Positions 35,565 through 47,469 of a DNA stretch of 64,000 nucleotides are shown here, one piece after another; within the stretch, counting starts at the first letter, position 1, and every line of letters starts with the position of its first letter. The DNA lies in the NCBI GenBank assembly GCA_005406025.1, contig BGZK01001462.1, positions 84,352 through 148,351 on the forward strand, given 5' to 3'. The notes beneath the pieces are model-generated. The model did not search any database and was not told where the DNA came from. It saw only the letters and a program-made list of their open reading frames with translations. The position numbers and the translations under genes are program-made. This DNA comes from Eumeta japonica. Its lineage: Eukaryota > Arthropoda > Insecta > Lepidoptera > Psychidae.

Positions 35565-38500
35565 ACTAAAAATTTGATCGGTTTTCATATTTATACCAGA
35601 CACCTCGATTGCGCTAAAACGACTCAAATCAATACTAACGAATCCGAAAATGCGTTTTTTTTAATGATAATTTTTTTAGTAATTTTACTTCACGCACAAT
35701 ATTCTACAAAATTAATAATATACAAAAACCTTATTTTCACTGAATTAAATATATTATGAAAAGTATGAGAATTAATATACAATGAGTTTTTCCTTTTAAA
35801 ATGTTTTTTTTCCTTTCTTTTCTATACTAAAGCCTCGGATACAGCAGATTTGTCTAACGGGGAAAAAATAGACAAGTCCCCCACATGAAATGGGTTTTGT
35901 TGAAGGAGGCTGAAGCGGCCAGCAAAACAAATCGTAAGGTTTGTAACGAGGAAAAATGTATAATGAAATCAAAATATATTTAACATATACGTATGTCCAT
36001 ATTTTTAAAAATGTCATAATATTCCATAAACAAAAACCCCAAAGGAAATGTTTCAAGTCTGGCCTGCACTTTGTACACTTTTTATGTCACTACGAATTCG
36101 GTCTGAACGTACATGTGGAGTATTGATTAACTGATTGTAAATCGCAAATAAAATGAAATAGTCATTCGTATATTTGTCGAGACGAAATATATGAATATTC
36201 GGATCAACCATAATTAACTGATGACAAGTGGAAAACGTCAAATGACAATATGTTAATGGCGCCATCTTTTCAGATATTACAGATGATGTTTGTGTTTGAT
36301 GCTTTTGTATAAAAAAATGTGTGTACTTACGTATGCACGTGAGAAGTTATATTTCTTTGGCCTAATTAAAAAATGTTTTAATAATTAACTACAATAAATA
36401 ATTAACTACAATAAAACAATAAACGGACTGGAGTGGGAAAGTCAATATGATTGATAAAGTTTAATTTAAATGACAAAAAGTAAAAAAATAATATTTATTT
36501 ACAGAATGTAATATCAATTTTGTATTTTTATTTGACATTATAACAATTATTAAGTCGAAAATTGGAATATGTTAACGTTATTTCCAAATTATGTCCCCTA
36601 CGAGTACCATAGCATCTTCGGGTAGGGACTGAATTGGCACATCAGTTATTAGTGGTCTAAAGTTGCTCGTTAAACCGCTTGCGAGCACATTCATACAGTA
36701 GTTTTCGTGTCACCTCGATAAAAATTTACTCTCATAATTTTTTCATAACGCGTTAAAAGATTTTATCTTAGCTAAAATACGCCAAAATAGCAGAAATACT
36801 AAGGTAAAATACGCCAAAATGATGTCAAAATACTCATTTAATAATGACATTTTTAAAACATAAATGTACAAGCCGCAGACAGGTGCTCCGTACATTTGTA
36901 AAATGTCTCCTTCATGTGGAAAAATCCTTTAGGTCATCCAAAATAATACTAAAGCATGAACATTAATCACGAAAATTATAGCTAGTATCTTTCATGAAAT
37001 ATTTTATTATAGTTATAAGGATTATCAAAACAGTATTGTTTTGAAAGTTCTAAGTTTACGTTTTTCATAAATATCATTTACATTTATGGGCGTTTACGTT
37101 ATTTTATTTCCGAGTGCACAGCGTGCGTGCGAAAAATCGGTCCGTATACACTACCGCCGGTTACGCTCCATCCCTTGTTTTGTTTGCGCCGCGTTCGTCT
37201 CTACGTGCGCCTCAATCGGCCAAAGTCATTAGTTTGAATAGGCGTTTTAATAAATCTAACGTCTCTATCGAATGGCACAAATGGCAGTTAATTTTTTTTA
37301 ATATTTATAGAAATATTACAAAGTGACTACGTCAATTTAATTTTTTACTAATTATGTTTGACGGCATCTTTGTTGAATTGTCGACGTGACGCTGACTTTA
37401 CTGTCGACTTAGTGACAGTTAGTAAATTCATGACGATATTACTGATTCGAATCGATTAGCTACGGTCGTAACATCGAACACCAAAACGGTAGCCCGCTGT
37501 CGTTTGTGGTCAAATTAGTGGCGAGGGGGCTGAGCGGGTATTCATGATATTCCGCCATTGGGGTCACTTTTACCTGAGTGATGCAGTGGCTGAAAAAAAT
37601 TGTTATTTCACAAATGGGGCTATTAGTGTTCGGTAAAGAAAGATTGGTATAGGCTCTTTGATTTCATTGCCTGGCCGACCATAACGAATTCCTATATATG
37701 CTTTTATATTTCTGGATAACCTTGTCTTACATCGAATGCAAAATCGGTCTACCGCGTAGCGAAGATCGCTTTAGTCAAATAATTGTCGACGTGTCGTGGA
37801 AAGAAGAAACCCTCTATGCGTAGAATTGCTATTTAATCTTTATCTGTGGATAGTTGTGGCTAGATATTGTATATTTATTCCAAAATGGTTACAGCTAAAA
37901 GCTATAAACAATGATGTATGTTGTCATTACGTAAAATATAACACTGTTACGGGGTACCCCTAACAGTCGTTTGAGGATTGAGGCAAGATGAAAACACCGA
38001 CAGAAAAAGGAAGCTCTCCTGAATGGTCGAAGTCCCTTTCAAGGACAGTGCCCTGAACGACAATTTAGGAGTTTTTTTTTATGTATATCGGTAGATTTGA
38101 GTGGTCAGAGTGGTAAGTTTAGGAACGAAACTATAATTTTAATCTGTATTAGAGAATATTTATCATTGGTAATCTGTGTTACTTTTCAATTCCTATAGGT
38201 ATCGTATGTCGTGTTTTAAGTCTGTATTAATTTTTGCTTTTGTTTACGATATCAAATAGTAGTAACGTAATTCTGTATTACAAATGCACATCTATTCATG
38301 AAAATGAAAGTTTCAAAGTGTCAGTTTATGTGCTTTGTATAGAAGAAAAAAATATGATTGAATTGCCGAATCGTGATCTCGTGTCCGGTTATCATAATTG
38401 TTTTCGATAACTGTAATTAGTTCTCGTAATAAAATTCACTTCAAATACGATTTTCTAATAAAAACAATAATAGAAGTGCATTTTAATCTTTATATTCGTT

Positions 38501-38635
38501 ACAAATTTATGAAAAATCATACCAAAGTGCCCGTCGGGATTTGCGTCCGCATAGGAGGCAAAGAGAAATGCCGCCGAACGGAAATAATACATTTTTCAAA
38601 AAAATGACTCGAAACTTTTTTCTTTAGAAGATTGC
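35565..38635. other. AT-rich DNA with no gene recognised
   Basis: No coding frame resembles a protein family. A short higher-GC segment lies near 37130-37220. Confidence 0.5.
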
Positions 38636-38639
38636 TTGT

Positions 38640-39295
38640 TTTTTAGGATTCCGTACGTCAAAATGGAACCCTCATGGGATCACTAATTGTTGTACGTCCG
38701 TCCGTCCGTCTGTCTGTCAAGACCCTTTATCTCAATAACGCGTGAAGGTATCCAGTTGAAATTAAAACCATACACTTACGTCTACAGTTTCTTGAAGTTG
38801 TGAAAATATCAAACTTCCAAGTTAACGTGAAAAAAGATACGCAGTTTATGCCGCAAAAAAAAAAACGTATATTTTGACACTCTCCAGGGAAACAAAATTT
38901 ATAGCGTATTTTCAGTTGACCTAAAACTATGAAATTTGGCAAGTAATACCGTATTATACTACAACTATAGGAAAAAATCTGAAAATCATACATTTTTAAT
39001 TAAATCATATAAAATATAGTCTTTATTTTTTAAAGTACATAATCAATCATCGAGGTTAAACAATGGCATACGTAGCTATAATTCTATGGGTAACTTAATT
39101 TTTTTGTAGATTTTTTTACTAATTTCTACAGAAAAAAAAACTGAAAGTCGTATATTTTTAATTAAATCACAAAAATTCACTAAAAGAAGCTCGGAAAAAC
39201 TGCGAGACTCTATTCTTGAACTATTTATAATATGTACCTGCAAATGTGTACGGAACACTCGGTGGGCGAGTTCGACTCGCACTTGTCCGGTTTTT
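38640..39295 (+). mobile_element. Helitron-like dispersed element, complete (copy 2)
   Basis: It starts TTTTTTAGGATTCCGTACGTC, then GTCCGTCCGTCCGTCTGTCTG. It ends GTACGGAACACTCGGTGGG, the hairpin GCGAGTTCGACTCGC (stem GCGAGT/ACTCGC) and ACTTGTCCGGTTTTT. A 3' hairpin, no inverted ends and no coding capacity fit a non-autonomous Helitron-type element. The head and tail are ones I know from many lepidopteran genomes. The AGGATTCCGTA start and GTACGGAACACTC near the end are complementary. Confidence 0.72.
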
Positions 39296-39299
39296 ATAT

Positions 39300-40200
39300 C
39301 TATGCAGCATATTTATTCAACTGTTCACAAAATTACTTTTATTGGCACAAATTAAAATTAAATTTCTCTTTATAGACTTTTTTTTTAAGAATTTTGAAAT
39401 TGCGATAATATTTGGGAATGTATTCGGATATTATTTAATCAGAAGAACAAAATCTAATAATGTTTTATGTTTTAGATCATGGAACAAATGAGCAATATTT
39501 TGAACTGTAAATTATGATAACTGAAAAGGTATCTAAAAATTAAAACTGGTCCAAAAATAAAAGTTTACCTGATTTATCATCCCTAAAGAACTTTTTTTTT
39601 AATCTCCCGAAATAGAGCCTCCGTTTTTAATTAATTATTATTGTAAATTAGTTATTAAGGAATAAATAAAACACAAAAATAAACAAAACTGTGTTTTTAT
39701 TTATTTGTAATTTAGCAAAGGCTTGGTAGGTACAGCTTTTGTAATTCTAACTGCCTATAACTTTTAGCAAACAAATTTTTCAAAGATGTTCATTAAAAAA
39801 AAAATAAATAAAATTTTATACTCCAAAAAGGTATAAAAACTATAGGGTTTTAGTACAAATTCTATGAGAAAACTTCATTTGTTTACGTGCGGCCGCAAGA
39901 CGCGAAAGGCGCGCGGTGGGCGCGACCGTCGACGGCGGTGCCTTTGTCAAGCCTTACTCGCTTTTGGGCTGCACTGAGCAACATTAAGAGAAAAGAGAAG
40001 CACTACAAAACCGCTTTAACATTTGCAATTGATCGCAGTTGATTCGTGAACGCACTTATCGCCAAAAGAAAACTAATTAATTGGCGTTCGAATTCCGATA
40101 TGTGTACATGTGTCCCTTTAAGATTTTAAACATGCGTGTCTGTACATTGTAGGTATGTATGAAAAATGGAGAGAGGGTGATAAGAAAGAGGTAATGTAAA
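39300..40200. other. AT-rich DNA with a GC-rich patch at 39885-39990
   Basis: No gene. The patch begins TTTGTTTACGTGCGGCCGC, where TGTTTAC is a forkhead-type core, followed by CpG-rich sequence. It may be regulatory. Confidence 0.35.
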
Positions 40201-40204
40201 AGAG

Positions 40205-40720
40205 AACAATTATTTTTAAATTCCTTGTTGGTTTGTCTGTTCGCGTATATCTCTGAAATGACTGAACAGATTTTAATGCGGATTTCAGAAATAGATAGAG
40301 CTTCACTTGAAACAAAACACGATACTTTATTTAATTTAAATCACATATCAGGAAAAAAGTTATTCTCATGTAAATATATAGTCTGCAATGTTATTAGAGA
40401 AATAATAATTTCAAGCTTAGAAGGCCTATAGGTGTTAGAACACAAACGAAAAATACGGCTAAAAAAAAAAAAAAATAAAACCTTCATTCGACTTTCTGGT
40501 TACCACACGCTTGACTTATTGAAGAACGGAGAGAAATTAAGTACGGAATCGGGATCGAAAAAGAGTGCGAGACCAGAATTAGAATCAAAAGATTGACTGG
40601 TATCGAAGTTCAGGTTTGATAGTAATATCGTTAATTGATTTCCTTCTTTTCTCTATTTAAAAGATGTAATAACGCATTCTACGTCCACGCGGACGAAACC
40701 GCGGACAGAAAGCTAGAAAG
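40205..40720 (+). mobile_element. LINE 3' region relic, RTE-like
   Basis: TTTGTCTGTTCGCGTATATCT, followed by GAACAGATTTTAATGCGGAT and at the end CCACGCGGACGAAACCGCGG plus ACAGAAAGCTAG, is the 3' region pattern of insect RTE-type LINEs. No reverse transcriptase frame is attached. Confidence 0.5.
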
Positions 40721-40779
40721 CAATTAAAACAAAAAATATCTTTACGTAAATCTCCTCAGCGTCGACGTTCGTCACTCTA

Positions 40780-41040
40780 GCGTTAAATGCGTCCATTCGA
40801 GCTCGGCGCGGTTACTCTTAACACGAGTTTCTCGATGTTAGGAGGCCCGCCATTATTTTTAATCGCCCCGCCACCCGATAATTTACGTATTATTTATTAT
40901 TCATACGCCCCCCGCTGCCCCTCAGCCGCCGCGGGACAGTTATGGGGTCAGAGCACCGACACACAACCTCCGGCTGTCTCGAGAGAGTGCTACCCTCTCT
41001 TGCTGCAGGGAAAATATAAAATACTTTTATAGGTACGTTT
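40780..41040. promoter_or_regulatory. Candidate cis-regulatory patch, CpG-rich with homeodomain-type cores
   Basis: A block of mixed composition: CpG-rich DNA surrounding GCCATTATTTTTAATCGCC and GATAATTTACGTATTATTTA. TAAT/ATTA cores within GC-rich sequence are common in insect enhancers. This is inference without conservation data. Confidence 0.3.
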
Positions 41041-41389
41041 ATAGCGTACCCACATTGCCTTAACGCTGAATAAAGGTAAAAGAAGTAGGCCTCTGTTGAA
41101 TTCTTCGTGTTTTCTTTGACTGAATTTTCCTCCATTTTTGTTTTTGGCAAAGATTACCTACAATAACAATAACTTTTATCCTGTTCAAAGTGTTGCATTA
41201 TTAGGATTTTGGTATTTATAAATATCTTAAATGATTCGGCGTATAGCTCATGCTTTTGAATTCATTAAAAAAATGAATATATAGAGTCCGATTGAAAATC
41301 GACTAGTAAGGGTTCTGTACAATATAATATTTGAAAATACATTAGGCTGACTTGAAAGTTATCTTACATCCTTACTTGCAATACGTAGT

Positions 41390-41800
41390 TAATGATGAGT
41401 TGCATACTGCATTTATGCAACCCATCTCTGACCGCTGAATCTGCTCTTTCACTAAGAATTTTCATCTAACGAGACAGATATTTATTCCAGAAGATTGAAA
41501 CATGTGATAGAACACCTAAGCAAATATTGGAACCTTTATTTAATATAACCGCCAATGTAACTGACATAGAATTTTTACATTATTACTCCTAATATAGCAT
41601 TTTATTACATAAATACGGAAAATCACATCCACCAGTGTTCTAGGAGTATTGGTACCACCATAGATACGTTTCCAACCACCACAATATATGAACACGCCCA
41701 CCGGCGGTCATAGACGACCCTCCGACATACCTGCATCAACGGTTATGCAATAATCAACACTAAAGTATTGCTCAGAATGTGACAGGCAAGCGTCCCACAA
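41390..41800. mobile_element. Decayed copy of the long-inverted-arm element family
   Basis: GAGTTGCATACTGC..CCCATCTCTGACCGCTGAATC..AACACCTAAGCAAATATTGG matches the left arm of the element at 19327 with many changes. The interior CGTTTCCAACCACCAC and the end GGCAAGCGTCCCAC match its core and right end. Confidence 0.5.
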
Positions 41801-41939
41801 CGCCGCTTTCGATATTTATTTGTTCATTGAACATATTATTGTCTCTATGTTTTGAATTGCAAAAGAATTAAAAAACATTTAACTTTGACGTCTTTTAATT
41901 TTAAATTTCTTAATTTATAAATCCAATTATTGATGCTCT

Positions 41940-42065
41940 GTGTAAAACTATCAGGAATTAAACTTTGGTATTTATCGGTGGAATAGTATAATAATATTCT
42001 AAAAAAATACTTTATTATAATTTATTCAAGATACACACGTGCGCGCACACAGGCACACACACTAA
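41940..42065 (+). repeat. Dispersed repeat ending in a CA-rich tract
   Basis: AACTTTGGTATTTATCGGTG, then GAATAGTATAATAAT, followed by a CACACGTGCGCGCACAC tract. The pattern, with CA repeats downstream, recurs at 60155-60400 (GATTTTGGTATTGATCGGTG, GAGTAGTATAAAAT, then CA repeats). Confidence 0.45.
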
Positions 42066-42202
42066 AGTCAATTCCTAGGATCCTAAAATGTAAAGATCTG
42101 ATGACAACTCGATTTTAGAAAATCGAACCGAAAACATTATTGTCCTATTTATAAATTTACGGCTGACGGTTATTAGTTTCAATAAAATATATTTTTTTAT
42201 TT

Positions 42203-42234
42203 AATAATTGGGACAGTCCACTGTCCCAATTATT
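42203..42234. repeat. Perfect inverted repeat, 15-bp arms and 2-bp loop
   Basis: AATAATTGGGACAGT (42203-42217) and ACTGTCCCAATTATT (42220-42234) are exact reverse complements around CC. The arm sequence returns near 42479 and 42575 as part of the larger foldback. Confidence 0.95.
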
Positions 42235-42251
42235 ATCATTTTTACTGTTTT

Positions 42252-42812
42252 TTTCCTTGTATAGAGTTGCTCGTCAATCAATTGACGATAAATGATATGC
42301 AAAAATGTACGTTTGACGGTTATCAGTTTAGATATTTTTTTCATATTTATATACTTAAATTCATTATTTATAGAATTAAATATCGCTAATCGACCAATAG
42401 ATGTTTTCAAAATCAAGCAAATGTTTGACGGTTATTCTTTTACCAAAATAAAAAACAATAAACTTAGTTGTTAAGCCGACTGCCCAAATTGTTGTATTAT
42501 CATTAATTCTATTTTGTTCTTTTAGTACACAGTCGCCTTACAAGGAACAAAATAGTAATAATGATAATAATTTGGGACAGTCCACTTAACAATTGAATTT
42601 TTTTTGTAAACGAATTACTCTCAAACATCCATTTCATTCCGTCAAACATTTTAAATGACTCTTTATATATTAAACATATTCATTAAATGATATTAAATTA
42701 AGTACAAAATAAAAAATATGTTTTACTGAAATTAATAATCGTCAACCGTAAATTTTTGAATGTCATTCATCGTCAGTTGTTAGATGAGCGACTTAGTACA
42801 AAGAAACAAAAA
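42252..42812. repeat. Foldback structure with arms of about 270 bp
   Basis: Sequence from about 42252 to 42521 is repeated, diverged and inverted, at 42543-42812, around a centre near 42532. Matching pairs include CTTAGTTGTTAAGCCGACTG with the reverse of CAGTCCACTTAACAATTG, TATTATCATTAATTCTATTTTG with its inverse near 42550, and GTTGCTCGTCAATCAATTGA with the reverse of TCGTCAGTTGTTAGATGAGC. The motif GTTTGACGGTTAT points one way on the left and CCGTCAAAC the other way on the right. No coding frame exists. Confidence 0.75.
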
Positions 42813-42814
42813 AA

Positions 42815-43210
42815 AAAGATATTTGTGACATCCAAAATTTTCTATGCTTTTTTCGCATAAACTACTCACCGTCAAAAGATTATTTAATTTTGTCAAAGAT
42901 TTTTATATAACTTCTTATCGATTTATCGATAATAAATTTTATGATTTTTGAATTTATATAGGTACGTAAAATAAAAAACATACATTTTTATTTTAACCAG
43001 TAACTGTGAAATAACAAATTTTTGATGACATTAGCCGTCAAAGGATTTTTAAGCTATTTATAAGAAAAAAAATACAAAAATAAAAATCCAGGGGGCTAAT
43101 TGAACAATAAATATTGTTGTTCTTTTTTAATTAACAAATTACCGTCAAACGTTTATTTTTAATCGTCATAAACCGTTAAACGATTGTCAAACGATTTGGC
43201 TTAAAAATAT
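42815..43210. repeat. Continuation with inverted CCGTCAAA motifs
   Basis: CACCGTCAAAAG (42868), AGCCGTCAAAGG (about 43033) and TACCGTCAAACG (about 43140) recur at intervals of about 110-165 bp in one orientation. They extend the motif field of the foldback on its right side. Probably a degraded part of the same element. Confidence 0.5.
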
Positions 43211-43214
43211 TAAA

Positions 43215-44755
43215 GAACGTAATTTTGAGGGGCCAACTAGCAATGGTATTAAACTAGCTACGTATTTGATTTGCTATTCTTTTTGTACTGGAGAGGAACT
43301 ATTTTACAATTTTTTTTATTAATGAGTTTATCGATTTATTTTTTAGTAAAACCATTTGGTAATGCTATATTGAAACATTAAGAGGTATAGTCAATAACCA
43401 ATTTTACGTTCTCAAGTTACGTTTCCTTATGTAGAAAGAAGAAATGAGCATTATAGTGTTTGTACGGGTGTATTTTAATATATTTTTAATTAATATCTAT
43501 TATTAGTTCTTTGATGGTATGATCCAGGAACTTTGTTTCATTTTTAAATTTAAATTGAATATTTTGGTGTAAATTATTTGTATAACTTAAAAATTATTCC
43601 AATTCTAATAAACTATTAACGCAACATATGACCACATCAATTTACTAATGTACATTTAGAATATTAAATCGTAATATTATTTTACTTATTCTAAAATTAC
43701 TTTCAAATTCATCCATAAAACCTCTGCAATTAGTAGACTTAAGGTGAACTCATGCTTAGGCTACCTTTCCTTTACCATCAAAGGGACACTCTCTTTGAAG
43801 GTAAAATTGGTTATTAAAATGAAAATAATTTTGATTTATATAAAATTCAGTCAATTGTATAATGTCCTCTACTTTCCTCGGATGCATTTTGTTCTTATAA
43901 TTTATTCCATAACATTCAATAAACGTTACATTTTAAAATTCACCATAAACGTTAAAAGAAATAAATTTAACATTGATTGAAAGAACTTTTTTCTTTAAAT
44001 TGTTCACCAATTCTTAACCATTCATTGAAATATATGTTGGGTTAAATAAAGTGTGTCTTACATCGTTTTGTTGTTTGATTTAACTCTATGTCGGCGCCTC
44101 AACGTGGGATACAACCACACGAACAGGTTCAACTGTAGTATGTACTTTTGGAAAACTAGACAGTTTAGGGGCTTGTGAATTTATTGGTATCAAACTTTTT
44201 TTAGGTGATTCTTTGGGGAACAAATATTTGGAAGATACCAGAATTTGTTTAACTTCAGAAATATATTTATGACTAAAAGCATAAGGTAGTTTTTTTAATT
44301 CCTCTTAAAATATTATTTATAATATTATAAATTTTATTATTATAATTTATTTAATTTTATTAGTACTAATAGTACTATTTCAGTGTCTACAACATCTCTC
44401 TAGACGTTATAATCATTAGTGTTTTTTATTAAATAATATCTTATTCCGAGCCTCGTTAAAATCAAAACGTATTAAGAGCGTATTTTCCGCCATAGCCTTC
44501 TTCGCGTTTGAGTAAAAGGTCTTGAAATTTCCCACCTCCCCGATTCTCGAAGTGTAGAACGGCATTCACATTGTATTTTTGTTTATAAATTTGAAATAGT
44601 TATAATACAGTCTAATAAGACATAATAGTGCATAAAAGAAGTTTTTTTTAATATGAAAATTTAGTAAATCATTATAAACAATTTATTGATTCAATCGTAC
44701 TGGAGGTATGTAAGTTTGATTTGTGAATAAGACTATGTAAGGATTTATTGTTTAT
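43215..44755. other. AT-rich DNA with no gene recognised
   Basis: No coding frame or repeat is assigned. Confidence 0.5.
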
Positions 44756-44761
44756 TAACTT

Positions 44762-44880
44762 CTGTGCCTGGCTTCGCCCGTATGGACACAGAATGAATTC
44801 TTTTATCTTTCATATTGATCGATGTTGCTATGAATTCCAATATCGATCCCGGTCACACTCTCGATTCTAATCGCAACCCT
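44762..44880 (+). repeat. Dispersed repeat, second copy of the 30.9 kb unit
   Basis: CTGGCTTCGCCCGTATGGAC to TAATCGCAACCC matches 30905-31030 along its length. An open frame continues to 45048 (ending near RPAGLVWFSI), but I recognise no protein in it. Confidence 0.55.
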
Positions 44881-45154
44881 ACACTCGATTTCGACTCTGC
44901 AGGCCTAGTATGGCACCCTATAGAAAAGCCTCTCTATAAGGCTATCCTTTTTGCTCCAATAGAACAAGTAAAGGGTAAAAACCTAAATAAGGAGTCTTAT
45001 TTACGACATCTTGTTAGGCCTGCTGGTCTGGTCTGGTTCTCTATTTAGTTCCTGGTCCAACATTTACTTGTATTATTTGCACCGTTTTTAATTCCGATTC
45101 AGCTCGTGCTCTGTTTTCGATTTGGAAGAACCGGGTCGAATAGTACAATAGCAC

Positions 45155-45810
45155 TTTTTTTGGAGTTCCGTAGTTAACAAAGAACCTTTATACTTTTGTT
45201 ATGTTCATTCGTCCGCCTGTCTGTCTGCAGCTTAGCTCAGAGACTTTCAGTATGATAAAGCTGTAATGTGGTATGGAAATGCATATTAATCATGCCAATA
45301 AAGCGGTATAATAACATTTTGCATAAAATTTTTTAGGGTAGCTCCCCTAAACGTAAAGCTGGGATGATTTTTTTTTCACCGTCTAACTTATGCTGTGGAG
45401 TATTGTTGGATAGCTCGATTAAGGAATTCGTTTGCAAAATATTAAGCTTTAAAATGCTAGTTTTTGTTAAATTGTCCCCCTATCACGTGAATGGTTATAT
45501 TTGTATATGTGAAAATATTCACGACAGTAACATAAACAATGAAGTCAAAAGGAAAACTATCACAGTTAAGTAGGCTTTACCAGTTAACAAACAATAGTTG
45601 ATGAACTTATAAAATATACTTGGAGAAGTAAAGTGCAATATTTTCTACAAATTCCTTTGAAAATTACTTAAATGACAATGTTGGTTGTGTAAGAAATGTA
45701 GTAAACATAAAATCATAAACCATGTAAAATTATGGAAATATAAAATGATAACAACTTTAGCACCTGTCCCACGCGGGACCGTATTGGACATTATTAGCCG
45801 TTAATTCGAT
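45155..45810 (+). mobile_element. Helitron-like dispersed element (copy 3, 3' end lost)
   Basis: Head TTTTTTTGGAGTTCCGTAGTT, then GTCCGCCTGTCTGTCTGC. The interior closely follows the copy at 6577-7360, including AAAGGAAAACTATC(G/A)CA followed by TAGGCTTTAC, and TTATGGAAATATAAAATGAT. The characteristic 3' hairpin and CCGGTTT end are not found. Confidence 0.6.
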
Positions 45811-45974
45811 AAACCTCATTTGTTATTGACGTACTAAATACAATTATGTCTTAGATATTTTTAATCGAATTTTAGAATACAAGTTACACGTTTGTACCAT
45901 TTCGCATTTACTTTCCACAGATAGGAAAAAATACTTTTTTTTTTCGTGACGTCTAAAACTATCGTCTCACATCG

Positions 45975-46330
45975 ACCGTCGACTGCCGCCGGCGTTCGAG
46001 CGAACTCGTCCGGCGGGTTTATGAAGTGGCCCCGTCGCGATCGCCTCTAATACTTCCTCCGAAAACAAAGAAGGAGAAGAAGCGGGTCAAACGAGAGCCC
46101 GCCCCCCGCGAGGGCACGGCGCGGGCGCGGGCGCCGCGCTCCCGTAGGCCGATCGAGTTGACGTTAAGCCCGGCATAAGCGTCAACTTGACAATATCGAG
46201 TTTCCGGGTTGACGGCTCATAAGCCGAAATCTTTTCAATAACGCTGATGCCGGGGGAACGGAATGATTAAAAATCGATGGCGGCGGCCCGCGGTCCACTT
46301 TTGTGTTTGGCGACGTGGTCGTGTTTTGTT
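45975..46330. promoter_or_regulatory. Candidate cis-regulatory patch, CpG-rich
   Basis: Strongly GC-rich. It includes GTTGACGTTAAGCCCGGCAT followed by AAGCGTCAAC, an imperfect hairpin near 46157-46186, and CTTTTCAATAACGCTGATGCC and GATTAAAAATCGATGGC further on. A plus-strand frame stays open through it but has no start codon and no known domain. Confidence 0.3.
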
Positions 46331-46339
46331 GTTGAATTT

Positions 46340-47205
46340 TTTTTTGTGTGGGTGATGCAAAAGTTAAATATCTTAACTAAGAAGAAATTGTGCCATAGTC
46401 CGATTATTTGTTGAATATTTACCGTTACAGAATTGTTTTTAATAAACGTGGTTTATTATCATGGAATTTAATATATGTTTGTGTATTTTATTAAGTTTCA
46501 TTTAAATACACCCACCAGTACGTAAGATTAAACATTTGAACCAAATTAACTAGGAGAACAAACTATTCATTAATGACAACTTAGAACAAAGACAATGTAT
46601 TCAGTCTTTTAAAAACGGTGACTCACTTCGGACAATGAATTAAAACGAATCATTACTAGGTTAAAATAAAGTTGAAATAGCTATTTTTATACTTTATGGT
46701 TTCAAATTACACAATCATATATACTTTTCTTCAAAAAGTAAAAAGAATCTACGCTTTTAAATGTAATCATATACCATTACGAAATGACATGACTATTCAG
46801 CTAAAACCACATAAATTGATTAACAATATATTATTTTTATTGTGCTTACTAAATGTGTATTTTTTATGAGAGTATAAATTATTTTCTAATTTTATTCTAA
46901 TAATTGTTTACGTTTTGTTCTTTTTTTCCAGTCTCCCTGATTTGTAAGTTTTTTCTGTGTTCATTTCTGCTCCTACACGTAGCCGATAGTTTGACTGTGA
47001 GCTTTCCCAGTCAGCAGGTAGTATAAGATGTCTAAACTAAATATAACAAATAGCACCTGGTGGCCTGAAATGGAGCTAGTGACGTAAGATTTTAAGTTTT
47101 AACCTATCCTCGTACCATTGAGACGTCGGTGTATTTTTAAGTGATCAATTTAAAAAAAAATGGGATATTGCTATTTTTGGTTCCGACTTTCGAAAATCAA
47201 GTTTT
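46340..47205. other. AT-rich DNA with no gene recognised
   Basis: Nothing recognised. Confidence 0.5.
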
Positions 47206-47209
47206 CATC

Positions 47210-47337
47210 AGATCTCTCCCCCCTCCCTCTCTCAGCCCCTCCCTCTCTCGACAACTCTCTCCCTCCCTCCTCTCACCTCCTCCCTCCCCTGCCTCGCTGT
47301 ATGTGTGTGTGTGTGTGTGTGTGTGTGCCGGTGTGTG

Positions 47338-47379
<42 letters not shown>

Positions 47380-47441
47380 GGTGTGTGCGTGTGTGTGTGT
47401 GTGTGTGGCTGTATATGCGTGAGTGCGTACGTGTGTGTGTA
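47210..47441. repeat. Compound microsatellite: CT-rich tract then (TG)n
   Basis: CT-rich sequence (about 47210-47297) changes abruptly to (TG)n from about 47302 to 47441, with a few interruptions (GCCGG, GCATG, GGGTG). Reading frames through it are composed of Cys-Val or Thr-His repeats and are artefacts. Confidence 0.97.
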
Positions 47442-47469
47442 AATCCCTGATAGCTTTTGATAGCATTTG

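Noticed and set aside
45954..46180. Basic, Arg-Lys-rich plus-strand frame (KTKKEKKRVKREP)
   Set aside because: No start codon, no good splice signals around it, and openness is explained by very high GC.
47141..47466. Cys-Val-rich and Thr-His-rich frames on both strands
   Set aside because: Translation of a CT/TG microsatellite.
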